A stretch of 64,000 nt of DNA from Rhizobium sp. NXC14. Lineage in GTDB: Bacteria > Pseudomonadota > Alphaproteobacteria > Rhizobiales > Rhizobiaceae. Under the pieces are notes generated by a model that was given only the letters and a program-made list of their open reading frames with translations, had not been told where the DNA came from and did no database searches. Shown here piece by piece: positions 1 through 11,682 of this stretch. The stretch covers positions 4,256,001 to 4,320,000 of the forward strand of contig NZ_CP021030.1 in NCBI RefSeq assembly GCF_002117485.1, given 5' to 3'. Both the position numbers and the translations under genes were made by a program. The number at the start of each line of letters is the position of its first letter. Position 1 is the stretch's first letter.

Positions 1-312
1 CTCGGCGAACGGCTGAACCACTATCCCGGCCAGCTTTCCGGCGGCGAGCAGCAGCGCGTGGCGATTGCCAGAGCGCTCGCTCCTTCGCCCGCCTTGCTGA
101 TTGCAGACGAGCCCACCGGCAATCTCGATACCGAGACCGGCCGACAGATCGCCGACCTTCTTTTCGCCAAGCAGGCCGAGCGCGGCATGACCCTGCTTCT
201 CGTCACCCACGACGTCTCGCTTGCAAACCGCTGCTCGCGCCAGATCCGCGTCCGTTCCGGCAGGATCGAGGGCGACAGCGCTGCCCGCCGCAGCGAAGCG
301 GCAATCGCATGA
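1..312 (+). CDS. ABC transporter ATP-binding protein, 3' part only
   Basis: The gene enters from the left edge, so only its last ~103 codons are present. They contain the ABC signature [15 protein letters not shown], a Walker B segment ending in ADEPTGNLD, and the H-loop LLLVTHD, typical of the LolD/MacB/YbbA exporter ATPases. Its TGA overlaps the ATG of the following permease (ATGA), so the two are translationally coupled. With an FtsX-fold permease of more than 800 residues downstream, this is probably the YbbA-like subunit. The Walker A motif and the start lie outside the window. Confidence 0.93.
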   Translation, partial: LGERLNHYPGQLSGGEQQRVAIARALAPSPALLIADEPTGNLDTETGRQIADLLFAKQAERGMTLLLVTHDVSLANRCSRQIRVRSGRIEGDSAARRSEAAIA

Positions 313-2852
313 GCATGGTCACGCCACGCGTCGCGCTCGCTTTTCGCCTGGCGCTTCGCGAGTTGCGAGGCGGCATCCGCGGCTTCTATATCTTCCTGGC
401 CTGCATCGCACTCGGCACCGGGGCGATCGCCTCCGTCAATTCCGTTTCGCAGTCGATCACCGACACGATCGCCTCGCAGGGGCAGGAGCTGCTGGCGGGC
501 GACGTCCGCTTCGAACTCAACAATCGCCAGGCGACACCTCAGGAAATGAGCTTCCTTCAGGGCCTGGGAACCGTTTCGGTTTCAACGGGTCTGCGCTCGA
601 TGGCCCGCAAGCCTGACGGTTCCGATCAGGCGCTGGTCGAGGTCAAGGCGGTCGATGACGCCTATCCGCTCTACGGCAGGTTCGTCGCCGAACCGGACTA
701 TCCGCTTGCAGCCCTGCTTTCCGGCCAAGGCGGCACCTATGGCGCGGTCGCCGCCCCGCTGCTTCTCGATCGGCTCGGCCTTGCGATCGGCGACGAATTG
801 CTGCTCGGCAATGTCAAGCTCAGCATTACCGGTACAGTGAAGACCGAGCCGGACGCGCTGTCGGAAGGCTTCGGTTTTGCGCCGCGTCTGCTTGTCAGCC
901 GACAGGCGCTCGAAGCCTCGGGGCTGATCCAGACCGGAAGTCTGGTTGAACACGCCTATAAGATCCGATTGGAAGACAAGCGCGCCATGTCGGGCATCCA
1001 GGCGCGTGCCTCCAAGGAGTTTCCCTCTGCCGGCTGGGCGATCCGCACCAGCGACCGCGCAGCACCCTCGCTCACTGAAAACATCACCCGTTTCTCGCAA
1101 TTTCTGACGCTGGTCGGCCTCACAGCCCTGATCGTCGGTGGTGTTGGCGTCGCCAACGCCGTGCGTGCTTTCCTCGATTCCAAGCGCACCACCATCGCCA
1201 CCTTCAAATGCCTCGGCGCTCCGGCCGCCGTCGTCGTTCTGATTTATCTCTTTCAGATCGCCATCATCGCTCTTGGCGGCATTATGGCCGGCCTCGTCAT
1301 CGGCGCCCTGTCGCCGATCTTTGCAGCACAGTTCCTGGCGCAATTCCTGCCGGTCTCGACCGAGCCGACCCTCTATCCCAGTGCCCTGCTGCTTGCGACG
1401 CTCTTCGGCATCCTGACCACGCTCGCCTTCGCCATTCTGCCGCTCGGCCATGCCCGCGAAGTACCGGCCACCGCGCTCTTCCGCGAGCAGGGTTTTGAGG
1501 CCCGCCGTCTACCGTCCTGGCCCTATATCCTGCTTGCCGCCCTCTTCATGGCTGCCCTTGCCGGCCTTGCCATCCTCACCGCCTATGATCGTTTCATCGC
1601 CGTCGTCTTCGTCGGCGCGATCGTCTTCGCCTTCGTCGTCCTGCGCCTCGTCGCCGCCTTGATCGCCTGGCTCGCGCGCCGCAGCCCGCGTGTTCATTCG
1701 CCGGCGCTCAGGCTCGCAATCGGCAACATCCACCGCCCCGGCGCGCTGACGCCATCGGTCGTGCTCTCGCTCGGCCTTGGCCTGGCGTTGCTGGTGACCC
1801 TGACCCTGATCGACGGCAACCTGCGCCAGCAGCTGACCGGCCGAATGAACGAGGGTGCACCCAACTTCTTCTTCGTCGATATTCAGAGTGCCGAGGTCGA
1901 CGCCTTCCGCAATCTTGTCCAGACGCAGGCGCCGAAGGGCAAGTTGATGGAGGTGCCGATGCTGCGCGGCCGGATCGTCGCCTTCAACGGCGAGGACGTC
2001 ACCAAGATGAATGTGCCGGCCGCCGGCCGATGGGTGCTGAACGGCGATCGAGGCATCACCTACGCCGACACGCTGCCGGAAAATGCCGCCCTCACCGAAG
2101 GCATCTGGTGGCACAAGGATTATAGCGGCGAGCCGCTCGTCTCCTTCTCCTCGGAAGAGGCGCATGAACTCGGGCTCAAGATCGGAGACACGGTGACCGT
2201 GAACGTGCTGGGGCGCAATATCACGGCAAAGATTGCCAATCTGCGCCGCGTCCGATGGGAATCACTGTCGATCAATTTTGTCATGGTCTTCTCACCGAAC
2301 ACCTTCCGCGGCGCCCCGCATGCCTGGCTGGCGACCCTGACCGATCCCTCCTCGACGCCGGCCGAAGATGCGGCGATCCTGAAATCCGTCACCAATACCT
2401 ATCCGACGATCACCAGCGTGCGAGTCAAGGACGCGATCGACATCGTCAACCAGCTCGTCGAGCAGCTTGCGACAGCGATCCGTGCCGCCGCATCGGTGGC
2501 GCTCATCGCCTCGATTCTTGTCCTGGCCGGTGCGCTCGCCGCCGGCAACAGGACGCGCACCCACGATGCGGTGGTGCTGAAGACGCTCGGCGCCACCCGC
2601 GCCATGCTGATTCGTGCCTTCAGCTACGAATATCTGATCCTCGGACTGGCGACTGCGATCTTCGCACTCTTTGCCGGCGCCATCGCCGCCTGGTTCATCG
2701 TCGCCCGCATCATGCGACTGCCGTCTGCCTTCCTGCCTGACGTGGCGGGCCTGACGCTGGTGACGGCACTCGTTCTGACAGTCGGCATCGGCCTCATCGG
2801 CACCTGGCGCATCCTCGGGCAGAAGGCGGCGCCCGTGCTGCGCGAGCTTTGA
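309..2852 (+). CDS. ABC transporter permease, FtsX/MacB fold (YbbP-like)
   Basis: This 847-residue inner-membrane protein has an N-terminal membrane segment (around residues 25-45), a large periplasmic domain, and then two blocks of hydrophobic helices: four or more near residues 260-460 and three near 720-840. The last block is an FtsX-like domain. Length and layout match YbbP-type permeases, which work with a YbbA ATPase; members are proposed to export or release lipids or lipoproteins, but the substrate cannot be read from sequence. It starts inside the stop codon of the ATPase gene, so the two form one operon. Confidence 0.9.
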   Translation: MSMVTPRVALAFRLALRELRGGIRGFYIFLACIALGTGAIASVNSVSQSITDTIASQGQELLAGDVRFELNNRQATPQEMSFLQGLGTVSVSTGLRSMARKPDGSDQALVEVKAVDDAYPLYGRFVAEPDYPLAALLSGQGGTYGAVAAPLLLDRLGLAIGDELLLGNVKLSITGTVKTEPDALSEGFGFAPRLLVSRQALEASGLIQTGSLVEHAYKIRLEDKRAMSGIQARASKEFPSAGWAIRTSDRAAPSLTENITRFSQFLTLVGLTALIVGGVGVANAVRAFLDSKRTTIATFKCLGAPAAVVVLIYLFQIAIIALGGIMAGLVIGALSPIFAAQFLAQFLPVSTEPTLYPSALLLATLFGILTTLAFAILPLGHAREVPATALFREQGFEARRLPSWPYILLAALFMAALAGLAILTAYDRFIAVVFVGAIVFAFVVLRLVAALIAWLARRSPRVHSPALRLAIGNIHRPGALTPSVVLSLGLGLALLVTLTLIDGNLRQQLTGRMNEGAPNFFFVDIQSAEVDAFRNLVQTQAPKGKLMEVPMLRGRIVAFNGEDVTKMNVPAAGRWVLNGDRGITYADTLPENAALTEGIWWHKDYSGEPLVSFSSEEAHELGLKIGDTVTVNVLGRNITAKIANLRRVRWESLSINFVMVFSPNTFRGAPHAWLATLTDPSSTPAEDAAILKSVTNTYPTITSVRVKDAIDIVNQLVEQLATAIRAAASVALIASILVLAGALAAGNRTRTHDAVVLKTLGATRAMLIRAFSYEYLILGLATAIFALFAGAIAAWFIVARIMRLPSAFLPDVAGLTLVTALVLTVGIGLIGTWRILGQKAAPVLREL

Positions 2853-2950
2853 AGCTGTCCCAAGGCCTTCACCTTACGGCGATTTAACCGGCCGCGCCGT
2901 TGCAGGCCCCTTGTTTGCAAAGGGCGAAGGCCTCATATTGTCTGCAGGCA

Positions 2951-3021
2951 TGCTGGAGCTCCGCAGCGGCGCCCGGGTCGAGAACCCCGACACCGTATCT
3001 CCTTCGGAGCTTGTAAGAGGA
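2951..3021 (+). promoter_or_regulatory. probable ybhL-type leader RNA
   Basis: The segment directly upstream of a YbhL-family gene contains nested inverted repeats: GCTG/CAGC arms flanking GAGCTCC, a GGTCG/CCGAC hairpin, and a CTCC-TTCG-GAG tetraloop hairpin that ends just before the Shine-Dalgarno AAGAGGA. A structured ybhL leader is known upstream of ybhL genes in alphaproteobacteria. Gene context and structure fit; membership of that family is inferred and was not tested against a covariance model. Confidence 0.45.
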
Positions 3022-3025
3022 AACT

Positions 3026-3754
3026 ATGGCTGATCTTCGTAACTATCAAAGCCGCGTCCAGACCGGCGAGATGATTGATCAAGGCCTGCGCGCATATATG
3101 CTCAAGGTCTACAACCTGATGGCGCTCGGCCTGGCGATCACCGGCGTGGCCGCATATCTCGGATTCAACTTCGCGGTCCAGGACGGCCAGCTCACCCAGT
3201 TTGGCGCGCTTCTGTTCCAGTCGCCGTTGCGCTGGGTCGTCATCCTTGCCCCCCTTGCGGTCGTCTTCTTCCTGAGCTTCCGCATTCATCAGATGAGCGT
3301 CTCCGCCGCCCAGACCACCTTCTGGATCTATGCCGCCCTGGTAGGGCTGTCGCTCTCGTCGATCTTCCTGGTCTATACCGGCCAGAGCGTCGTTCAGACC
3401 TTCTTCGTCACCGCCGCTTCCTTCGGCGCACTGTCGCTTTACGGCTATACCGCGAAGCGTGACCTGTCGGCGATGGGTTCGTTCCTGATCATGGGTCTCT
3501 TCGGCCTGATCATCGCCTCGCTCGTCAACATCTTCCTGGCTTCATCCGCGCTGCAGTTCGCGATTTCGGTGATCGGCGTGCTGATCTTCGCAGGCCTCAC
3601 CGCCTACGACACGCAGCGGATCAAGGAACTCTACTATGAAGCCGATGACGTCGCTGTCGCCGGTCGCAAGGCCATCATGGGCGCACTGACGCTTTACCTC
3701 GACTTCCTCAACCTCTTCATGTTCCTGCTGCAGTTCATGGGCAACCGCAGATAA
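3026..3754 (+). CDS. Bax inhibitor-1/YccA family membrane protein (YbhL-like)
   Basis: This is a 242-residue integral membrane protein with about seven hydrophobic segments after a short polar N-terminus. The C-terminal region carries the family signature FAGLTAYDTQRIKELYYEA, with the conserved aspartate of the proposed pH/Ca2+ sensor. Bacterial members (YbhL, YccA) are calcium-leak channels or FtsH modulators; the physiological role here is not evident. The ATG follows an AAGAGGA ribosome-binding site. The gene is monocistronic, with its own structured leader and a strong terminator. Confidence 0.93.
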   Translation: MADLRNYQSRVQTGEMIDQGLRAYMLKVYNLMALGLAITGVAAYLGFNFAVQDGQLTQFGALLFQSPLRWVVILAPLAVVFFLSFRIHQMSVSAAQTTFWIYAALVGLSLSSIFLVYTGQSVVQTFFVTAASFGALSLYGYTAKRDLSAMGSFLIMGLFGLIIASLVNIFLASSALQFAISVIGVLIFAGLTAYDTQRIKELYYEADDVAVAGRKAIMGALTLYLDFLNLFMFLLQFMGNRR

Positions 3755-3771
3755 CAGGCGCAATGCGATCG

Positions 3772-3797
3772 AAAAGGCGGCTTCGGCCGCCTTTTTT
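3772..3797 (+). terminator. Rho-independent terminator after the Bax inhibitor gene
   Basis: A 9-bp stem AAAGGCGGC/GCCGCCTTT closed by a TTCG tetraloop runs straight into six T residues. It lies about 18 bp after the stop codon and before the acetyltransferase start. Confidence 0.92.
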
Positions 3798-3861
3798 GTT
3801 GCGCCGGTTTCGCAGGGATGATTTTAGAGGAGCCTGCTCTTCCGATGGACCTGCCGCCCCG

Positions 3862-4419
3862 ATGTCCTTCCTCCTGCGCAACGCCGCCCAAGCCGACATC
3901 CCCGCCATCACGGAGATCTATGGTGACTCGGTCCTGAATGGCGTTGCAAGCTACGAGATTGCGCCGCCCTCCGAGGCCGAAATGGCCCAGCGTTTTTCCG
4001 CAATAGTCAGTCAGCAATATCCCTACATCGCCGCGGCCGATGCGGACGGGAAACTCCTGGGCTACGCTTATGCGTCGGCCTTCCGCACCCGCCCCGCCTA
4101 TCGCTGGATGGTGGAGGATTCAATCTACCTGGCCCCCGAAGCCCGCGGCCGTGGCATCGGCAAGGCACTGATGATCGAGCTGATCGACCGCTGCACCGCG
4201 CTTGGTTTTCGTCAGATGGTGGCCGTCATCGGTGGCGCGAGCCCGGCCTCAATCGCGCTTCATCTGAAGGCAGGTTTTGTGGAGGTCGGCCTGATGAAGG
4301 GCACCGGCTACAAGCACGGCCACTGGCTGGACACGATGCTCATGCAGCGCAGCCTCGGCGAGGGCATGACAACCGATCCGAATCCCTCCACCTACCCCGG
4401 TACGCTGTTTGCGGGCTGA
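3862..4419 (+). CDS. GNAT family N-acetyltransferase (phosphinothricin acetyltransferase-like)
   Basis: The 185-residue protein spans a GNAT fold: an N-terminal LRNAAQADIPAITEIY strand-helix, then the acetyl-CoA pyrophosphate-binding motif YLAPEARGRGIGKALM near residues 90-105, then VIGGASPASIALHLKAGF. This arrangement is that of the Pat/Bar/YncA subgroup, which acetylates small amines such as phosphinothricin or methionine sulfoximine. An in-frame ATG 99 bp upstream exists, but it falls in the terminator of the previous gene, so the start at MSFLLRN is preferred. Convergent with the DUF2794 gene. Confidence 0.88.
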   Translation: MSFLLRNAAQADIPAITEIYGDSVLNGVASYEIAPPSEAEMAQRFSAIVSQQYPYIAAADADGKLLGYAYASAFRTRPAYRWMVEDSIYLAPEARGRGIGKALMIELIDRCTALGFRQMVAVIGGASPASIALHLKAGFVEVGLMKGTGYKHGHWLDTMLMQRSLGEGMTTDPNPSTYPGTLFAG

Positions 4420-4425
4420 TAAGAG

Positions 4426-4827
4426 TTATTTGTCCACGAGTTTCAAGGTTTTGTCGAATACCTTGAGGACCTGGTTCAACTCGTGTCCGCGCTTCAGGAT
4501 CATGCCGTTGATATTGATCACGGAATAGGCACCCTGCTTGGCGGCAAGCTTCGGGTTCTTTTCGATCCGGAAGAGCGGCATCTCGCCAGAGCGCTTGAAG
4601 ACGGAAAAGACCGCTCTGTCCTTCAGATGGTCAATGGCGTAATCGCGCCATTCCCCCTCGCCCACCATGCGGCCGTAGATCCAGAGGATCGCATCCAGCT
4701 CGCGCCGATGGAAAGTCACCGGAAGCGGGTCCTTGCTTTGTTTGTATTCCCTGAGATCGACGATGACCGAGGAACTATTGTCGACGGAGCGGCTTTCGCC
4801 GTGTCGCAAATCCGGCTGATCTGTCAT
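4426..4827 (-). CDS. DUF2794 domain protein
   Basis: A 133-residue soluble protein of the DUF2794 family, conserved in Rhizobiales and without a known function. It starts at MTDQPDLRHGE; an upstream in-frame ATG would add an unrelated basic stretch. Visible features are the conserved VTFHRRELDAILWIYGRMV segment near residue 40 and a lysine-rich C-terminus (VLKVFDKTLKLVDK). There is no signal peptide or membrane segment. Confidence 0.82.
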   Translation of the reverse strand: MTDQPDLRHGESRSVDNSSSVIVDLREYKQSKDPLPVTFHRRELDAILWIYGRMVGEGEWRDYAIDHLKDRAVFSVFKRSGEMPLFRIEKNPKLAAKQGAYSVININGMILKRGHELNQVLKVFDKTLKLVDK

Positions 4828-5125
4828 CAGGTCTCCAAGGCCTCCGCTTGTGACAGGAGAGTGACAGTTTGCCCGAGCCGCCGCAAATTGCAAGAGCGGC
4901 GCTCCTCACATTCGCCGCAGGTCCAGTCACGTTCGCTGGGGACCAAGCAATGCTTTCTCCCCAGTGCCGCATTTCAGTCAAAACAGCGCCTCATTTGCGG
5001 GAGATTTATGCATCCCGGTTTGGCGCCAGCGCGCCAAAGGGCCCGGCGGAGCGTATCGACCTTAACCCCAGCCCCGAATACGCTCGGCCGGGCCGCCCGC
5101 ATTTCACCCGTACTCGGGTGAAATA
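4828..5125. other. intergenic region with a perfect 10-bp hairpin
   Basis: About 300 bp with no convincing gene. Next to the DUF1223 stop codon lies a perfect inverted repeat ATTTCACCCG-tact-CGGGTGAAAT (5101-5124). It has no T-run on the minus strand, so it is at most a Rho-assisted or mRNA-stabilising hairpin for the DUF1223 gene. The rest should hold the promoter of the DUF2794 gene, but I could not assign -35/-10 boxes with confidence. Confidence 0.5.
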
Positions 5126-5866
5126 TCAGATGCTTTTTCCCGCCATCACCACGGTCGCGCCGAGGATCGCCGCCGGATCGCCGTCGGCCGTGGCCGACTG
5201 TAGCAGGATTGCGCAGCCCTCGAGCTGCGGCCGCTGCAAGACGCTCGCCGGTAGCGTCAGACTGGTCGCCTTGCCATCCCACATGCCGACGGTTTCGACG
5301 TTGGTGACGCTGTGCAGATAGGAGATTTTCTTTCCGCTGTTTTCGCCTTTTTCAACGTCGATTGTCTTCTCCTTGTCGAAATAGACCATGACGACATTGG
5401 CCTTGCCCTGTCCGGCACCGATCTTGATCTCCAGCTCGTCGCCGCGCATCGCCGCGCTGATGGGAACGGTCAGCCCATTGCCTTCGCTGCTGTAGGTGTC
5501 GATCTTGCTGTTGATGCCGGTGAGATCGGCGCCGGCCAAATGGCCGCGCCCGTTGACGATGGCTTGCGGCGTATAGACGTTGCTGCGACCCATTGTCCTC
5601 GCATAGCCGTACTGCCGCTCGGTATTTTCCTTCGAGCTCAGCGTATCGGCCCAGCCGAGATAATTCCAGTAGTCGATGTGATAGGCGAGCGCGATGACAT
5701 CGCCTTGGTTCACCAGCTTGCGGAAGGCGGCATCAGCGGGAGGACAGGAGGAGCAGCCCTGTGACGTGAAAAGCTCGACGACGCCTCTGGGCTTGCCGTC
5801 TTCGGCATGCAGCGAGCCTGCAAAAGCAACGCCGGCGATCAGCGAAATCAAGAAACGGGGGGACAT
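5126..5866 (-). CDS. secreted DUF1223 protein (thioredoxin-fold)
   Basis: A 246-residue protein with a Sec signal peptide (hydrophobic residues 4-20, cleavage probably after HAE). The DUF1223 domain follows, with the motif VELFTSQGCSSCPPAD, a CxxC in a thioredoxin-like setting, then HIDYWNYLGW and VYTPQAIVNGRG. This family is widespread in alphaproteobacteria and uncharacterised; the CxxC suggests a periplasmic redox role, which is inference. It is probably transcribed on its own. Confidence 0.88.
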   Translation of the reverse strand: MSPRFLISLIAGVAFAGSLHAEDGKPRGVVELFTSQGCSSCPPADAAFRKLVNQGDVIALAYHIDYWNYLGWADTLSSKENTERQYGYARTMGRSNVYTPQAIVNGRGHLAGADLTGINSKIDTYSSEGNGLTVPISAAMRGDELEIKIGAGQGKANVVMVYFDKEKTIDVEKGENSGKKISYLHSVTNVETVGMWDGKATSLTLPASVLQRPQLEGCAILLQSATADGDPAAILGATVVMAGKSI

Positions 5867-6210
5867 TCACCTGCACCTCTTTTTCAGCGCCGGCGGCGTT
5901 TTGGAACCGAAGGCTCTGAGACATGAACGTACGAATAATCCTTCCGGGTCCAAACGAAAAGTCACGAACGGGTGAGACGTAGCTCGCCCGGAAAGCGCTG
6001 AAAACAAATCATCGTGAGCCCATCGAATACTGTCGCCGCAAAGAAGAGCCGCCGGAAATTGCTCTCCGGCGGCCATTATCGTAGCAAGCTCCTAGATCCG
6101 GATGATTCCAGGCCGATTCGGCCTAAAATCTGAATCCGGATCTACATCAAAGAAGCAGAGCATGATGTTGTCCGAAAACCGCTCACACTTTTCGGCATCA
6201 TGCTCGACAA
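5867..6210. repeat. intergenic region with three palindromic elements downstream of acnA
   Basis: About 340 bp without a gene. It holds a 9-bp hairpin GCCGCCGGA/TCCGGCGGC (6048-6073); an imperfect palindrome with GATCCGGAT/ATCCGGATC ends around an inner GGCCGATTCGGCC (about 6096-6142); and an inverted repeat GAGCATGATG/CATCATGCTC (about 6159-6204) ending just beyond the acnA stop. The last two resemble short palindromic elements found at many rhizobial intergenic sites and may serve as transcript 3' ends. Confidence 0.6.
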
Positions 6211-8901
<2,691 letters not shown>

Positions 8902-9162
8902 GAGAGACCCCGTTCTGATAGCCAACACAGTCGTGCGAACGCCTATGCACTTAATGCACATCAGGATGCGGGTACGGCCATTTCCGCTGTCCGCACGTGA
9001 AGCAGATGCTCCAAGTTCGGCGCAAGGATGAAATTCACGCCGACCGCTGGCGTGGTTGCCGGTCTTATAGATAATTTCCTAAAAACTTGCCATACCCGAG
9101 CACGGTCAAAATCGGAGATTTTTTGACCCTCCCGCGAGCCGAAACGAAGAAAGAGCCGACAC

Positions 9163-9807
9163 ATGCAACTCACCGCCGAAAATCTGGCTGCAAGGCGCGG
9201 TGAGGATCTCATTTTCGTAAACATTTCCTTTCACTTGACAGCAGGACAAGCCCTTGTCCTGACCGGCAAAAATGGATCGGGAAAATCCACTTTGCTGCGC
9301 GTTGCCGCCGGCCTTCTCAAGCCCGAAAAAGGAACTGTCATCTTCCGCGATAAAGAGAGCCCGCAAGGCCGCTATCCGGGTGAGGTCAGCCACTACCTAG
9401 GCCACCGAAATGCGATGAAGAATGAACTTACGGTTGCAGAGAATTTGGAATTCTGGCAGTCCTTCCTCAGCAGCCCGGGCGCCGCCGGCCTCCCTCTCGA
9501 AGACGCCGCCGAAGCCGTCGGCCTCTCGGGGATCACCCACCTTCCCTTCGGCTATCTCTCCGCCGGCCAGCAGCGCCGCTTCGCCTTCGCCAAGCTGCTT
9601 GTCGCCCACCGCCCCATCTGGATCCTCGATGAACCCACGGCGGCACTGGATGCGAGCGCCGACCGGCTGTTTGCCGCACTGATCGAGGCGCATCTAGCCA
9701 AGGGCGGCATCGTGCTCGCGGCGACGCATCAGCCGCTGGGATTGAACAATGTGCAGGAAATGAAGATGGCGGGCTTCGCCGGTGTGGATCAGGGGGTGTG
9801 GGGGTGA
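9163..9807 (+). CDS. ccmA: heme exporter ATP-binding protein CcmA
   Basis: A 214-residue ABC ATPase of cytochrome c maturation system I. The Walker A is GKNGSGKST (residues ~36-44), the signature is YLSAGQQRRFA, the Walker B is IWILDEPTAALD, and the H-loop is AATHQ. With CcmB and CcmC it drives release of heme-bound CcmE. First gene of ccmABCDG; the unusual 235-bp gap to ccmB is filled by two inverted copies of a repeat. Confidence 0.94.
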   Translation: MQLTAENLAARRGEDLIFVNISFHLTAGQALVLTGKNGSGKSTLLRVAAGLLKPEKGTVIFRDKESPQGRYPGEVSHYLGHRNAMKNELTVAENLEFWQSFLSSPGAAGLPLEDAAEAVGLSGITHLPFGYLSAGQQRRFAFAKLLVAHRPIWILDEPTAALDASADRLFAALIEAHLAKGGIVLAATHQPLGLNNVQEMKMAGFAGVDQGVWG

Positions 9808-9820
9808 TGGTTTTCCGTGT

Positions 9821-9872
9821 GGTCACCCCCCTCTGCCCTGCCGGGCATCTCCCCCACAAGGGGGGAGATCGG
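9821..9872 (+). repeat. 52-bp palindromic repeat, left arm (ccmA-ccmB)
   Basis: A GC-rich unit starting GGTCACCCCCC and ending GGGGAGATCGG, itself partly palindromic (CCCTGCCGGGC; CTCCCCC/GGGGGGAG). It matches the inverted copy at 9963-10014 at 49 of 52 positions by eye and the copy inside ftsY at 47 of 48. It belongs to the RIME-like intergenic repeats of rhizobia. Confidence 0.85.
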
Positions 9873-9962
9873 CAAGATGCGCCGACTTTGCGAAAGCTTA
9901 ATCGTGCACAAATCGGCTCGCCTCATCCGATGCGTTTGATGGGGGCAAGAGCGCGCCCCCGG

Positions 9963-10014
9963 CCGATCTCTCCCCTTGTGGCGGAAATGCCCGGCAGGGC
10001 AGAGGGGGGTGACC
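9963..10014 (-). repeat. 52-bp palindromic repeat, right arm (ccmA-ccmB)
   Basis: An inverted copy of the unit at 9821-9872, separated from it by 90 bp. In the ccm transcript the two arms could pair into a very long hairpin between ccmA and ccmB. No transposase or clear target duplication is visible, so it is classed as a small non-autonomous repeat. Confidence 0.85.
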
Positions 10015-10042
10015 CGTCCGTAGATGCAGAGAGCCACCCCGC

Positions 10043-10702
10043 ATGACCGCCCTCTTCCTCCGCGACCTCAAACTCTCGATTCGCGCCGGCGGCGGCGCAC
10101 TGATCGGCGTGTTGTTCTTCCTGACCGTCGTCGCCGTCATCCCTTTCGGCGTCGGCCCTGACCTCAAGCTTCTCTCCCGCATCGGCCCCGCCATCGTCTG
10201 GATCGGCGCACTGCTCGCCGCCCTTCTCGGCCTCGACCGCCTGTTCCAGGCCGAGCGCGACGACGGATCGCTCGACTTGATGCTGATGCAGGAAACGCCG
10301 CTGGTCCTGACCGTGCTCCTCAAATGCTTCGCCCACTGGACCGCGACCAGCCTGCCGCTGGTCATCGCTTCGCCGCTGCTCGGCCTGTTCATGAACATGG
10401 ACGAGAGGGCGATCGGCGCCACAGTGCTGACGCTCTTCGTCGGATCGCCGGCGATCACCTTCATCGGCGCCGTCGGCGCTGCCGTCGCCGTCGCTCTGCC
10501 CCGCGGCGGCCTGCTGGTCTCGATCCTCGTGCTGCCGCTGACCATTCCGGTACTGATCTTCGGCGTCAGCGCGACTTATGCCGCGGTCGAGGAGCCGGCG
10601 CCATTCCTGCCGCCCTTCCTCATATTGATCGCACTGACGCTCTTCTTCGCGGTCATCGGCCCGGCCGCCGCGGCACTTGCGCTGCGAAACACGTCGGATT
10701 GA
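10043..10702 (+). CDS. ccmB: heme exporter membrane protein CcmB
   Basis: A 219-residue protein with six predicted membrane helices, the usual CcmB size and topology. The N-terminus MTALFLRDLKLSIRAGGGA and the segment LLAALLGLDRLFQAERDDGSLD are family hallmarks. It forms the CcmABCD complex that handles heme for periplasmic cytochrome c assembly. The next gene, ccmC, begins 47 bp later. Confidence 0.94.
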   Translation: MTALFLRDLKLSIRAGGGALIGVLFFLTVVAVIPFGVGPDLKLLSRIGPAIVWIGALLAALLGLDRLFQAERDDGSLDLMLMQETPLVLTVLLKCFAHWTATSLPLVIASPLLGLFMNMDERAIGATVLTLFVGSPAITFIGAVGAAVAVALPRGGLLVSILVLPLTIPVLIFGVSATYAAVEEPAPFLPPFLILIALTLFFAVIGPAAAALALRNTSD

Positions 10703-10749
10703 AAGCCATTCGATTGCGGGAAAAGCCGGATCAAGGTAAGGAAGCGGTC

Positions 10750-11511
10750 ATGAGCCAAACCAGCCTTGCCATCAGCAAAATCAGCGATCTTGCCAACCCG
10801 ACGCGGTTTCTGGCGCTGGCGGCCCGCATCATTCCCTGGATGGCCGGCATCACCACCCTCTGTTTTGCGGTCGGTCTTTATCTGAGCTTCGCGACCGAAG
10901 GCGATTACCAGCAGGGCGAGACCGTGCGCATCATGTATATCCACGTGCCCGCGGCCTGGCTTTCGATGATGTGTTACACGATCATGAGCCTCTCGGCGAT
11001 CGGCACGCTCGTCTGGCGCCACCCGCTCGCCGATGTTTCCGCCAAGGCCGCAGCTCCGCTCGGCGCCGCCTTTACCCTGATTGCGCTCATCACCGGTTCG
11101 CTCTGGGGCAAGCCGATGTGGGGCACCTGGTGGGTCTGGGATGCGAGGCTCACCTCCGTCTTCATCCTCTTCCTGATGTACCTCGGCCTCATTGCGCTGA
11201 GCCGCGCCATCGACGATCCTTCGAGGGCGGCGCGAGTCTCCGCCGTGCTGACCCTCGTGGGCTTTGTCAACATCCCGATCATCAAGTTTTCCGTCGACTG
11301 GTGGAACACGCTGCATCAGCCGGCAAGCGTGATGCGCCTTGGCGGCCCGGCGATTGATCCGGAATTCCTGCGCCCGCTTTTCGTCATGGCGATCGCCTTC
11401 ACCCTGCTGTTCTTCACGCTGCATATCATGGCCATGAGAAACGAGATCTGGCGCCGCCGTGTCGCCGCCCAGCGCCGTCTCGCCGCCCGCATGGCGAGCC
11501 GGGAGGAATAG
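10750..11511 (+). CDS. ccmC: heme exporter/handling protein CcmC
   Basis: A 253-residue, six-helix membrane protein. It carries the tryptophan-rich WWD signature WGTWWVWDARLTS (around residues 125-137) and flanking histidines (IHVPAAW, LHQPAS) that bind heme and pass it to CcmE. The ATG at MSQTSLAISK is chosen because it follows the ccmB stop closely and gives the normal CcmC N-terminus. Three bases separate its stop from the GTG of ccmD. Confidence 0.95.
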   Translation: MSQTSLAISKISDLANPTRFLALAARIIPWMAGITTLCFAVGLYLSFATEGDYQQGETVRIMYIHVPAAWLSMMCYTIMSLSAIGTLVWRHPLADVSAKAAAPLGAAFTLIALITGSLWGKPMWGTWWVWDARLTSVFILFLMYLGLIALSRAIDDPSRAARVSAVLTLVGFVNIPIIKFSVDWWNTLHQPASVMRLGGPAIDPEFLRPLFVMAIAFTLLFFTLHIMAMRNEIWRRRVAAQRRLAARMASREE

Positions 11512-11514
11512 GCC

Positions 11515-11682
11515 GTGACGCACGCCTTCTATGTCTATGTATCCTATGGCATCGCCGCTTTGGTGACGATCGCCGTCATCCTGTGGACCTGGGCCGACGG
11601 CCGGGCGCGTCGCCGCGAGCTTGCAAGCCTCGAAGCCGCCGGTATCCGCCGCCGCTCGGCGCGGCCAAAGGATGGCGAATGA
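11515..11682 (+). CDS. ccmD: heme exporter small subunit CcmD
   Basis: A short reading frame of 55 codons starting with GTG ([20 protein letters not shown]). It has one membrane helix (about residues 7-27) followed by a basic tail rich in Arg ([20 protein letters not shown]), exactly the CcmD pattern. CcmD holds CcmE to CcmABC. Its stop codon overlaps the ccmG start (ATGA), indicating translational coupling. It is easily missed because of its size and GTG start. Confidence 0.9.
   Translation: MTHAFYVYVSYGIAALVTIAVILWTWADGRARRRELASLEAAGIRRRSARPKDGE

Noticed and set aside
9821..10014. The inverted repeats as ends of an insertion sequence.
   Set aside because: Only 90 bp separate the arms, with no transposase, and single arms recur elsewhere, so it is a small palindromic repeat.
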